Source: Anisodus tanguticus (taxonomy: Eukaryota; Streptophyta; Magnoliopsida; Solanales; Solanaceae). Taken from it: a stretch of 64,000 bases of DNA. The notes under the pieces are model-generated. The model was given only the letters and a program-made list of their open reading frames with translations. It had not been told where the DNA came from and searched no databases. The DNA lies in the NCBI GenBank assembly GCA_034509755.1, contig CM067544.1, forward strand, positions 9,403,501 through 9,467,500, in the 5' to 3' direction. The position numbers were made by a program, and so were the translations under genes. Shown here one piece after another: positions 1 through 11,006 of this stretch (its first letter is position 1; every line of letters begins with the position of its first letter).

Positions 1-368
1 ACGTCTCTCCACAATCCACGCCAACATGTTGTGTTTTACCATCACCTACAAGATGTGCCTTATGCCTTTCAAAAGAACCGTAAGAATTCTTTATGAGTAA
101 AAATCCACATAAAATGAATAATATTGACACCATGCGGATGGGGCACCAACTCCCACATCTTATTTGCAATAAGAGCATTATATTCATCATCCATGGCCAT
201 TTTCAATTCGGGTCATGAAGGGCAGACACTAGATTACGTGGTAGGGGTGATTGTTGACATTAGAATTTAAATTAAAATATCTTTTAGGTTTAAAAATACC
301 ACGTTGACTACGAGTAACATGCCCTTGACTCGAAATAGGAGGGGACGTGTTTTGGGTAGGTGTCAGGT

Positions 369-580
369 CGGGTAAAACTAGACCAGCAGGTAATGGGCTT
401 GCTGGCCCAGTGGAAGAAGGTTGTGACGGTAAAACTAGGCCAGCAGGCAGTGGGCCTGCTGGCCGAAACAGTGGACTCGGGTGGACAACATTTGGGCCAG
501 CAGGCAGTGGGCCTCCTGGCCGAGAAGCAGAACTGGATTGGTAATATTTGGGCCAGCAGGCAGTGGGCCTACTGGCTGAT
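369..580. repeat. Four spaced copies of a GC-rich near-palindromic 27-bp unit
   Basis: A unit starting GGCCAGCAGGCAGTGGGCC is present at about 381-408, 438-464, 495-521 and 551-577, so the period is near 57 bp. Each unit is close to its own reverse complement. It falls where the copia polyprotein has its variable proline/glycine-rich linker between integrase and reverse transcriptase. The plus-strand open frames here are by-products of the repeat, not genes. Confidence 0.75.
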
Positions 581-721
581 TTTGGTCACGGGACAGCTCG
601 GATAAATGTTAGATAATATACGATGAGAGCTTATCATCCAAAAAATTATACGAACTAGATACGGAAATATATAATTTAGCAAACGGAAATTGGGTTTCAT
701 CAAAAATGACATGGCGACTAA

Positions 722-1668
722 TTATGATTTTATTAACGGATAAATCAAAATATTTATAATCACGATGATAAGACGGATAACCCAAAAATACACAAGTGAT
801 AGAACGGGCTTGTAGTTTGTTAATTGTAGTTGACGAGAAAAGTTGATAGCACAAACACCAAAACACTCTAAGATGAGAATACGAGGGTTATTATAAAGAA
901 TTTTGAGGGGTGATTGATATGCTAAACCTTTGCTAGGGAGTATGTTAAGGAGGTAGGTAGTCATTTGTAACGCATGATGCCAAAAGGACGGAGGTAATGA
1001 AGCATGGTCTAGTAAAGTTCGGACAATATTATTAATGGTCCGAATTTTTCTTCCGGCCTTCCCATTTTGTGAGGACGTATGAGGAGAAGAAAACTGAAAA
1101 GATATGCCATGAGTGTCACAAAATTCCCGAAATGACCCATTATCATATTCCCTACCATTATCACATTGAATGTTTTTAATTTTCCGTTCAAATTGGGTAT
1201 GGATGAAAGCTCTAAATTTTAAGAATATGAAAAAAACTTGAGATTTTTTAGACAAAGAAAAGTTCACAAAAAATTAGAATAATCATCCAAAAATAAAACA
1301 TAATAACGATGGCTCAAAGAACTCAAAACGGGAGATATCCATAAGTCACTATAAATAATGTCAAAAGGCATCAACGTACTCGAAGTAGAGGCTACAAACG
1401 GTAATCTAACATGTTTCCCTAGAGGACAAGAAGGACAAATATGAGTACTACGCGTACTTTTACGATTAATAAAATTATTATTTTTAAGAGAAGAAATAAT
1501 AGACGACCCTGGATGACCCAAACGTGCGTGCCACAAAGAAGGAGCAAGAGCGGCAAATGTAGAAGGTGTGACTTGATTTGTAGAAATGGTGGTGGTGGTG
1601 GTGATTGGATATAGCTCTGCCCGACTATTACACCTCATTAGAGGTATCCCCGTCGTGAAGTCCTTCAC
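722..1668 (-). pseudogene. copia GAG-pre-integrase and integrase core, frameshifted
   Basis: Two overlapping minus-strand frames. 1668-1264 carries the GAG-pre-integrase region with LWHARLGHPGSS followed by a CPSCPLGKH block, the zinc-binding part of integrase, and ends in IIYSDLW. 1267-722 continues in another frame with the catalytic core (KNIQCDNGREYDNGSF, then QNGKAGRKIRTINN). The frames meet at 1264-1267, so a frameshift separates them. A third frame (866-609) carries the region after integrase (CVFLGYPSYHRDYKYFDLS). The integrase would insert cDNA into the genome; this copy is inactive. Confidence 0.85.
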
Positions 1669-2559
1669 AGAAAAACCAAAAGAGTCAAAGTTAACAGAAA
1701 CCTAATTATCAGTTGTGAATTTTCGGACAGACACCAAATTTTTAATTAAGTGAGGGGTATGAAGGACATTTTTTAGGACTAGAGGTAGATGTGGGGGGAC
1801 AAATTTGTGTGACCATAACCACGAATTGAAATTGAATTTCCATCACCAACAATTATGACACGATTATTACTCAAATTGAAATAAGACGAGAGATTACCTT
1901 GGGCGAACGTCATATGAGAAGTGGTTTCGGTGTTCATATACCAATTTGCGTCCGGAGATTTAATCCAAGTGTATGCATCGCGGCATCAATATCCGTAGGT
2001 GTCGACCGAAAACTGGGCCCGCAGTAGCGAAGGCCTGCTGAGGCCTAGCCAAGCAGGTCAGCCTGATGTCTGGGCCCAGCCGAATGCTTGGGCTGGAACC
2101 GGCATTGGGCCTATGGCTGGCCTAATTCGCTGGAACGCATGGGTAAGTAGGAAAGATCATGTTGGGCCACTTGACACTGGCCTAGCAGTCCCACGGCTAT
2201 TGTGTAGTGGCCCAAGGCTCTGTCTAGTGGTGTTGCGGCCCAGTTGGCCCACTACCGCCGCCACGTCCATCACTGCGCGGCTACCGCCACTGCTCCGACC
2301 ACCGCCACTGTTGCGACCGCCGCCCCGATTCTTGCCACTATTTTCCCTATTTTGACCCTTTTTGTCTCCACACTATTATTAAGGTTTTGGCTAGAATTGG
2401 CCGAGAATGAGTGAGGGTCATCGGACGTAGCCATCATCATGACGGAATTAGCTCCGGTAGCCGCCTTTTGCCAAGCTAGCTTATTCTAATGTGAGCATGG
2501 AACAGGCCTGGTAGAACGGTGGAAGAGGATTACTTTGACGAAGAAGCGTCTCAACGCCA

Positions 2560-3009
2560 TTATAAGCCTAATAGGCATGCAACCATATGAAGAACAAGAC
2601 GATCATTAGTGACGGGTGCACCAACGTTCTTGAGTTGATCCGTCAATTCCTTCAGTCTTTTACAATAAGTTGATACATTCGAAAAATCCTCCTTATTGAC
2701 ATGGAAAAATTCCTGCTCAAGAGTGACGGCATGAGAATTTATGTTATCTTGAAATATATCACGCACCCGATTCCAAGTTTTCATTGTCGTGGCATCGGGT
2801 TCAATAATCATCTGCAACATGTCCGTAGATTTAGTGGAATAAATCCACTGGAGTATCGCAGCATCAAGAGTCGTCCATAACATAGAGTCATCATCGGCGG
2901 TAGGCACCTTCTCCTTGCCTGCTTCCGCGGGGATGTGATGAAGGACTTGATGCGAGCGTGCGTGAACTTTAAATAATTTCGCCCACGTCGCGTATTGGAC
3001 GTTTTCCAT
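2560..3009 (-). pseudogene. copia gag fragment (UBN2-type)
   Basis: 149-residue open stretch beginning MENVQYATWAKLFKVHARSH, the N-terminal part of the copia gag polyprotein that builds the cytoplasmic particle. It includes the UBN2-type region with RVRDIFQDN and the YCKRLKELTDQLKNVGAP block, matched closely by the plus-strand element's gag at 10132-10431. Downstream on the minus strand (about 2350-2000) the gag continues as a Gly/Pro/Trp-rich linker without a clean frame. No intact CCHC knuckle is seen. It is one broken piece of the element and not expected to give a functional particle protein. Confidence 0.8.
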
Positions 3010-3440
3010 CTCAAGAACGATAGGAATGTCGTTCTTGATATTGGATACAGTAAGGGCATGATGAAACTTGTTTTTTGAGGTAGAACATTATGAAAGAACA
3101 AGAGGAGAATGAGGGATTTGGAAGGAAATTTTGGGAGGAAAAAAAAACTTTGGTCGGCGGCCTGACGGTTGTCGATAATGAAGAGGGCAACGGAAGGTTT
3201 TGGAGAATGTAGTTTTGCCCTAGGCTTCTGATACCATGAAAAAATTAATTCTTTAATTATTTTCATTAATGAAGAGGTCTATATATATAATATACAATCT
3301 CTAAGTATTAAAAATCATATTCCTACTATAATACTAATATCTTAATTACTCTTGTACAAGACTTATACAAAATATGGTAAGTAACTTAAATATACACAAA
3401 TATACACACACGGTTTCTATCAATTTTTTATCCGTTACAG

Positions 3441-4130
3441 ATTAATTTTAATTATATATAGAAAAATATAAAAGTAATATAATTTTTTTTTTTTTTTTGC
3501 AAGATCATTTTCTAATAGTAGGACACGTAAAAGATGGTTTCGTTCGACCACACAATGCACAGAATTAATAGGTTTTAAACTGACGAAAAGTCTTTGCCAT
3601 TATGTAAGGGCATCTTAATTTTGACCCCCTGACCCACGGGTCTACAATATATATTGGCTATAATGGACCCCCACCACCTCTATCAGCCCCCCGTCGGCAA
3701 TTACCGCCGGCCATTAAAACCAAGGCCGCTTTAATTTTAGTTCTATTCTTTGGAATATTGAATCATTTTTTAAGTATGGCATTTTCTTAAAAAGAGTTTG
3801 TAATTGATAGAATATTTATACAGTTTCAAAATGTACCGCTTTTCGATTAAAAAGTTAGCGTTTGAATTCATAATAAAAAAAAATATAGTGTCACTCAGAA
3901 CTTTCTTTTTATGTACAATGGGAGTCTTACAAAATGAAGTTGATAATGAAAGGAAAAATCAGAAAGAAGAGGAAAAAGTAGCAAACAATAAATATGGGTC
4001 GCGTAAGATTCAATCAAGGAGGTAATTCTCACAAGATACTCAGGACATAAACCTGTGACCGAGTAAGATAGAAATAATTTTATTTATTCCATCACAATTG
4101 ATTAACTTGGATATATTACAAAGATAATGG
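3441..4130. other. Intergenic, no gene recognised
   Basis: AT-rich spacer with a T-run at about 3481-3498 and one unusually GC-rich patch at about 3620-3735 (stacked C runs and CCGCC/CCGG motifs). Open frames here are short, lysine-rich and without recognisable motifs. At about 4100-4150 the phrase ACAAAGATAATGG is repeated just before the LINE fragment. Confidence 0.5.
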
Positions 4131-4135
4131 ATGCA

Positions 4136-5310
4136 CTACAAAGATAATGGGCGCACTAAAAGGTTCAGGCTGAGTAGGACCAAGACAAAATACTTGAGTG
4201 CAAGTTCAGTTACGGAGCGATCCTGACATAGGCGTGGAGGTGAGGCTTGGTACTCGGTCATTCCTAAGAAAGGAAGCTTCAAGTACATCGGGTCTATTAT
4301 CCAAGGGAATTGAGAGATTGATGACGATGTCACACATCGTATTAGGTAGGGTGAATGAAATGGAGGCTCGCATTTGGAGTGTTATGAGATAAAAATGTGC
4401 CACCAAAACTTAAAGGCAAGTTCTATAGGATGGTAGTTAGACCGACTATGCTGTATGGGGCGAAATGTTGGTCGGTCAAGACTTCGCACACCCAAAAGAT
4501 GAAAGTTGCGGAGATGAGGATGATGAGATGGATGTGTGGGCATACAAGAGGGGATAGAATTAGAAATTATGATATCCAGGACAGAGTGGGAGTGGCCTTG
4601 GTGGAGGATAAGATGCATGAAGCTAGGTTGAGATGGTTCGGGCACGTGCAGAGGAGGGACACAAATTCCCAGTGCGGAGGTGTGAGAGGTTGGCTTTAGA
4701 CGGGTTCATGAGGGTAGAGGTAGGCCGAAGAAGTATTGGAGAGACGTGACTAGACGAGATATGGCGCAGATACAACTTACTGAGGACATGACCTTAGATA
4801 GGGGGTTATGGAGGACACGGATTAGGGTCGAAGGATAGTAGGTAGTCCAACGTAGTCCTACTTACGCTTACAAATGGGTAGTTGTAGTGTTATTATTGTA
4901 GGTCCGCTTAATCTATCATACTAGCATGTGAAATATTGTTTTATAGTCATCTGTCATTTGATTTCTGGCTATGTGTTTTCTTTAGTATACTTTTTTTATC
5001 TTATTTTATCTTTATCTTATTTCATCTTTATTTTTATCTTATTTACTTACTTGCGTTAGTTATTGCTTCTTTTTCAGAATGCGTTATCGTGGCTTACTCG
5101 CTTTTTATACCAGTATTTTCATACTGCTTTAAATTTCATGTCCGAGTTTAACCGTTTCTCTTGTTGTGCTTTGTCTCGAGCCGAGTGTCTCTCGGAAACA
5201 ACCGTTCTATCTACCAAGGTAGAAGTAAGGTCTGTGTACACTCTACCCTCTCCAGACTCCATATTGTGATATTTCATTGGGTATATTGTTATTGTTGTTG
5301 TTGTTTTCTT
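4136..5310 (+). mobile_element. 5'-truncated RTE-type LINE, 3' end with TTG tail
   Basis: The coding part (about 4136-4845) translates in shifting frames to the C-terminal, post-catalytic region of plant RTE-type LINE reverse transcriptases: KLKGKFYRMVVRPTMLYGAK, then EMRMMRWMCGHTRGD and RLRWFGHVQRR. At least one stop (near 4390) and a frame change near 4685 break it. The 3' UTR follows, ending in the block with GGTAGAAGTAAGGTCTGTGT and a (TTG)n tail at about 5288-5307. The same 3' UTR is found in fragments at 15413, 32865, 44790, 46866 and 57302. The catalytic RT and endonuclease are absent. Confidence 0.88.
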
Positions 5311-6200
5311 CTTTCGGTTTTATGCTCTGTAACCACTTAACTAGGTACATCAAAGAGTTCATATGGCGCACGAGCAATTAGAAAAAGTGAAAATCATTTC
5401 TATTATGACTACAACGTCTATTTAAGATAAAAGTGAAAATCATTTCTATGACTACTACGTCTATTTTTGTCGGTTGCCTTGTGATAAAATAAATTAGGAC
5501 TAAGCTTTTATATTTCATTACTATAAACCCCTTCAGTCCTAAAATACTTTTCACGTATCATTTCACGAAAGTGAATTTGATTAATTTTCGAAGCTAAACT
5601 AGAATAGATTAATTTAATATTTTAAAATTAAAATTTAGATATTAAAAAATAATATGAAAAGTATTATAAATTGTAAATTTTCTCATATTAATATGACGGA
5701 AAAATACATTTTAAAATGTTGATCAATTCATGTAGTTGACTCTCAAAGATTAAACGTGATAAATATTTTGAGACCGGAAAATATATATTTTATGTGTATG
5801 TTCTTAAATTGCACTACATTTGAGAGAGAAAACAAAAGGTGAAATCGCACTACATTTGCACTTCTGAAGATGCTTTTGAGATATTTAAGAACGTTGTGCA
5901 CCAAATTATCCAATATTATCATACTTCTTAAATTGAATGTTCATTTTTCAAAGAAGAAAACCAGAAAAAGTGGGGGCAACCTTTTGGATTGAAAGCCCCC
6001 CTTACACCACACCCTCGACTGCCGACCAAGTGATGAGTTTGAATTTTGATTGAACTGAAATGGGAAGAATAAGAGTAATTATGGGAGGTAACTACAACTT
6101 TATGAACTCAACATTTTAGAATTGTGAAAGCAAGGACATAATAATTGGTAAGTTATGAATTTATCGGAATTCAATAATTTTGATTCAAATTATATATATG
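5311..6200. other. Intergenic, no gene recognised; one short tandem duplication
   Basis: AT-rich. Between about 5382 and 5467 the phrase GTGAAAATCATTTCTAT followed by GACTAC and CGTCTATTT occurs twice in tandem with small differences. No open frame with recognisable content. Confidence 0.5.
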
Positions 6201-8340
6201 TGTTAGAAAAATTCACAGTACAAATAATAGATCTCGAATTCAACAAATTGTGTTCGTGTCAAGTCTAAAGGCCTACGTTTAGAGAGAGTTGAACCAAACT
6301 TTTGAGGTTGTTCTTAAATCTAGATCTTGCTAAAGCTAAATCAACAACTTAAGAGCTGAACATAACTAGAACTCATATTTCAAAACTGGGTTTCTAAAAA
6401 TATCCAAGTGCCCTTATTAAGCTCTTTACATTACGTGTGAATATTAGGATGCGTAACTTATGCGTCTATAGATATAAATTCAATTTTAAAGGATAAAAAT
6501 TGAAGTGTAAGAAATATGTCTCACGTGATTAAATTGGGTTTAATAAATGAAAAAGCTAATTAACGAATATTGGTTATAATTTATCGGGTAATTTTTAAGG
6601 CAATTAAGTAACTTCTCACTTTGATGAAAAGTGGAGAATTAAGTGACTATTTTATAATCGAAGGTATCCATGTACAAGAAAGTGACTGAACAATGTAACA
6701 TGTGTCACGATTATGTCGTGCTTGCGCAATTATTCTCCTATATATAGTTCATTATGGTTTCACTATTACACATCAAGAAAAGAGTATTTCATTTATATAT
6801 ATCTACTCTATGAGTAACTGGAGTATAAAGTAGTCTTAAGAAACTAGTCCTCTCTCAACTGCAATCACGATTATTTCCATCAAATAGCGTGACAAAGGCG
6901 CAGTGCAAAGGAGAGAAATCAGTTTCTCTGAAAGTTTAACCACTTCCACGAAAGATAGTTCAAGAAAACGTTATGAATTCAGGTATGTTTTCTTGAGTAA
7001 AGTAATGTTATATTATGTCTCGTGAAAATCATTAAGTTCCACGATCCTAATGTCATGTCGGATTTCAATTAGATTATTTATGTTTCACAATTTATAACCT
7101 TAAAAAATCCTAACATTTGGTATCAGAGCGTGGTTTAGGAACTAATGATTTTCCGTTCAAGTTTTAACCTTATGAATTTTAATTATGTTATTGAGTTGGT
7201 TACGACATCAGATTAAGATTCTGGTGTAGAAAAAAATCAATTCATAATTAACCTTTTTGCTGGTATGGATTCAACATGTATGGGTATTTCCTTGAAATTA
7301 TTATGTATGATTTGTTAATCACCAGAGTGGTCGAATCTTTATGAATAAGTAATTCCAAAATAATGTATTTATATTTAATTATTCATAATCCTGGTGTTTA
7401 TAAATGAAATTATGGATAAATTAAAGTTTGTGGTTATAAGACATTTCTGGATCGCCCAAAGGTTGATTACTTGTTCTTATAATCATTGAACATTACGTCG
7501 ATAATTTAGATGTGTTGTTGATTTTATTTATATATCCAAAGATAGTAAGTATTACTAATTGGCACATTGAATATTATCAAATTATGTTTTTATTTAAGCA
7601 TCATTATGTTGTATGTTGATGTTTCGCCTAAAGGAGGACATCAATATAGATTTAAGAGTACCTAAATTATTTCTGAATCTGAAGTATGTTTAAATTTATA
7701 ACTCAAAGCATTAACGAATTAGCATATTCTATTTTGCGGCACTTGCTCTTTATTCGCACTCAGTTTCTATTACGATCTTTAGCAGACTCAACTTCTCATA
7801 TTGGTGCGAACAGATCAAATTTCACCTCGAGTTTTAGATCTTGACGCTGCACTATATACTGAGAAGCCATTGTTATTACTAAAACTAGCATTGTTGAATA
7901 AAAGTCTCATTGTAAGCCCTGAGATCGGTCTAACAATTTAAGCCTAATGTTTATGTGAATGAGTATTGCGGGCAATATTAAGTTCATTCTTTCCATAACT
8001 AAAAGTGCTAAATAATTATTGAAGCTTGTGGAATAGTGCTCCCAAACTGCTGATAAGTCTCTTGCTGGGACATTAATGGATATCTTGACCACCATGAAGT
8101 TTGATGGTTAAAGGAACATGCATGAGCATGTCATTGAAATGACAAACATAGCAGCAACACTTAAGACCTAGGGAATAGAGATAGATGAGAATTTTCTTGT
8201 GCAATTTATATTAACTCATTACCGTCTGAGTATGAGCCTTTCCAAATAAACTATAACACCATGAAAGATAAATGGAACGTGCATGAACTACACAGTATGT
8301 TAGTTTAGGAGGAAACAAGGCTAAAGAATTAAGGAAAACG
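6201..8340 (+). mobile_element. Copia LTR, primer-binding site and gag remnant
   Basis: A canonical primer-binding site (TGGTATCAGAGCG) lies at 7118-7130, just after a sequence ending CCTAACA, the expected CA end of an LTR (end about 7115). A candidate LTR start TGTTAGAAAA is at 6201, and a TATA-like run (TATATATA) lies near 6738, but the left edge is not proven. Downstream, about 8040-8330 encodes, with several in-frame stops, a copia gag stretch (phrases like TTMKFDG, HEHVIEMTNIAATLK, ENFLVQFI). Protease, integrase and RT are missing and no 3' LTR was found, so this is a truncated or deleted copy. Confidence 0.65.
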
Positions 8341-8570
8341 CTCTATCAATTTTACTGAAGAAATATAAATAATAAATTTTGAATTAAATAAATTATAATA
8401 AAATTTTAAATTCAAACGCATAATATTTAAAATAGGAGTGTGGACAACATTTTCCTTTTCTTTATTTTGGTCATATGTGATGCAAAAAAAGACTTACCTA
8501 TAACAATAAAATACCCTTGCTTAATAATTGCATAAACATTCTTGCATATCACACATAATAATTTACGTCG

Positions 8571-8610
8571 CAAGAAGAAGAAAGAAGAAAAAAGAAGAAG
8601 AAGAAGAAGG
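8571..8610. repeat. (GAA)n-type microsatellite
   Basis: Run of AAG/GAA triplets with a few A insertions. It produces a spurious leucine-rich frame on the minus strand. Confidence 0.9.
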
Positions 8611-8832
8611 GGAGACTCTAATAATGATATAAGTAATTTTTCTTTCACATATATGGTATGGATAAGATAAAATTTAAAAGTTGGCAAAATCACACTTCTA
8701 ATAACCGAACCATCTTAGTAAAATAAAAAGAATACCAAAGAGTCAAAGGCCAACCAACTAGTACCATTCTACCAAAAGCCGTTGGAAAATAAAAATAAAA
8801 AACGGTCTCCCCACAAGTCTGGTAAAGCCTAC

Positions 8833-9045
8833 GGGTCGTTTGATTAGAAACAAGTTATTTCAATATAATTAAATCTAAAATTAATTATTTTATCTTCTTA
8901 TAGAATAAAATAATATTATAATTTTGGGATAATAATTTCTAAAATTAATTATTACCATGATTTTATTTCAACCAAACATGAAATAAACACATTTTAAATT
9001 TAATTCCAAAATTAATTATCATTTATCCTCATACCAAACGAGTCC
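8833..9045. mobile_element. MITE with GGGTCGTTTG-type ends
   Basis: The left end reads GGGTCGTTTGATTAGA and the reverse complement of the right end starts GGACTCGTTTGGTATGAGG, giving imperfect terminal inverted repeats around a very AT-rich, non-coding middle. The flanks are TAC on the left and TAA on the right, a near match for a 3-bp target duplication as in Tourist/Harbinger-type elements. There is no transposase. Confidence 0.6.
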
Positions 9046-9413
9046 TAAAGGTTGTAATTTTTTTATTTTTCATATTCGATATTCACTTTTGAGATGTAAT
9101 TAATGTAAATACTTGTTAGAAAATTTCATGTAATATTAAATTCTTTACATGAAATTTTTTATAAGTAATTTTATTTTGAGAACTTAAATCGGAAATTTCT
9201 AATTAAGAGTAAAAGATTCTTTATTAATAGAAATTGAATCAAATTTGATATTTATATCATATCAATAAATACATTACACATATTATTATTAAATTACAAT
9301 TAATTGATACATGTTTTAATTCAATTTATTACTTAATCATCTAAATTAATACTAGTATAATTTATTGTAAACACAAAGTACCAATTTTTTTTAACCCAAT
9401 ACCCTAACATAAC

Positions 9414-9699
9414 TGTTAAATATCCATAGGATATACACGTGTATATCCTATGTATATTGGCCTCGGTTTTTGTATATAATTTAGGTAATGTTTTAGTCTC
9501 CTAGTTTAGGTAATGTTGTGATGTAATTAGTATTGTACACTTACCATAATATTTGTATTACCATAATTGTATAGTTAGTGTCCAAGTAGAATAAGGTTTT
9601 AGGAGTAGAATAGGAATATGGTTCTCCTATTATGGAAATATGTTAATTGTATATATACTATTTCAATTAATGAAAATAATCAAAAGATTATTTCTTTCA
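9414..9699 (+). repeat. 5' LTR of the copia element
   Basis: 286 bp, TG...CA ends. It shares its whole length with 14139-14416 but has a segment near 9550-9570 that is missing there. A 28-bp perfect palindrome with a CACGTG centre lies at 9425-9452, near the U3 start. Confidence 0.93.
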
Positions 9700-9712
9700 T
9701 GTTATCAGAAAT
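9700..9712 (+). other. Primer-binding site of the copia element
   Basis: TGTTATCAGAAAT immediately after the 5' LTR. It differs at one early base from the TGGTATCAGA complement of initiator tRNA-Met used by plant copia elements; the same site in the minus-strand relative keeps the GG. Confidence 0.8.
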
Positions 9713-9943
9713 CTAGGTCAAAACAACAATTTCTCTCCCTAAATTTCTTGTTATTTCGGCCAAGCAAAAACCGAGCAGCCCTCCTCGGTTTTTCCACACC
9801 TCTTTCCGCTCTCCAAAACTCTCTTTCAAATCCCTCTATCACATATTGTTCTTTCGTTTTGTCTACGTCAAAGAACACGTTTCACCCTACCCTTGTTGTT
9901 TCTAACATTAAGAATCATATACCTCTAATTCTTGAAATAGAAA

Positions 9944-10960
9944 ATGTCCAATACGCGACGTGAGCAGAGTTGTATAAAATTCACGCTCGTTCACATCAAG
10001 TCATCCATCATATAATCCCCGCGGCTCATGGAGATACGGAGGTGCCTACATGTGAGGATGATCCTAAATTATGGACAACACTTGATGTCACCATCCTTTA
10101 GTGGATTTATTCTACTATCTCTACCGACCTATTGCAGACGATTATTGAGTCAGACGCTACGGCGATGACTTCGTGGGATAGGTTGCGTGACATATTCCAG
10201 GATAATCAAAATTCCAGAGTTGTTACCCTTGAACAAGAATTTTCCCACGTCAACATGGAAAATTTTCCGAACGTTTCAGCATATTGCAAAAGATTGAAAG
10301 AATTGGCGGACCAACTCCGCAACGTTGGTGCGCCAGTTAGTGAAGATCGTCTTGTTTTACAGATGGTTGCTGGCCTATCCGAGCCCTATAGTGGCGTTGG
10401 AACTCTCTTCATCAAAGTAATCCTCTTCTAGGTTCTATCAGGCCCGCTCCATGCTTACCTTGGAAGAAGTCAATTTGGCTAAAAAGGTGGCTACTAGTGC
10501 TAGTCCGTGGTCATGATGACATCCTCCACTAATCCTCAAAATTTTGGTGACAATTCGAACCAAAACCGATCTCACGAGGGCGGCAAAACTAGCCGAAAAA
10601 AAATGGGAAAAATCGCGGGGCAAACGCGGTGGTTCCGGCAGCGGTAGCGACGGAAAAAACAGTGGCGGTGGACCCCATCTCGGTTATAGTGGGCCACCGA
10701 CCCACTGGTCTCAGCCTTGGGCCTCTTGGTCGTGGGCCTCTTGGCCGTGGGCTTGGAACAATGGGCAGTGGCCCTACGACCCAACTCCTTCACAGCTTCC
10801 AGCCACTGGCCAGTGGGCTTCCCAGCAACCTAGACGACCCAATGCACATTAGGCCAGTGGTTCCATCAGCAATCACGGGCCAGGGCAGCACGCAGGGTAC
10901 TTGGGCCCCGGCCTCCGCAATCCCACCGTGCAACAGGCCCCACTCATATCGATATTGAGG
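9944..10960 (+). pseudogene. copia gag, interrupted
   Basis: The gag begins near 9941 with the ENVQYAT block also seen in the minus-strand relative, hits a TGA at 9961, and resumes as an open stretch at 10132-10431 (SWDRLRDIFQDN, SAYCKRLKELADQLRNVGAP). About 10544-10960 encodes the low-complexity Gly/Ser/Trp/Pro tail (WSQPWASWSWASWPW). Gag would form the particle that houses reverse transcription. The stop and frame changes make it non-functional. Confidence 0.8.
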
Positions 10961-11006
10961 TCGCGATGCACACACTTGGTTTGACTCCACGGACCCAAAT
11001 TGGTAT

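Larger units (their letters stand above)
1..3440 (-). mobile_element. Decayed Ty1/copia retrotransposon, 5' part, running off the left edge
   Basis: Read on the minus strand, the order is 5' LTR (about 3440-3237), primer-binding site, gag, GAG-pre-integrase, integrase, then the start of reverse transcriptase at about 230-1. The primer-binding site lies at 3224-3236; on the minus strand it reads TGGTATCAGAAGC, close to the initiator-tRNA-Met complement usual for plant copia elements. Gag, integrase and RT pieces resemble those of the complete element at 9414-14416 segment by segment, so both belong to one family. Reading frames are broken between gag and integrase and around 600-720. The 3' half would lie left of base 1. 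The outer LTR edge is uncertain because no target duplication can be checked. Confidence 0.85.

Noticed and set aside
347..605. Plus-strand open frames with repeated GPAGSGPAG motif, collagen-like
   Set aside because: They are antisense to a copia polyprotein linker and arise from the 57-bp GC-rich repeat; no start context, intron signals or conservation support a gene.
4936..5269. Phe/Leu-rich plus-strand frames resembling membrane peptides
   Set aside because: They are the T-rich 3' UTR of the RTE LINE, repeated elsewhere in non-coding tails.
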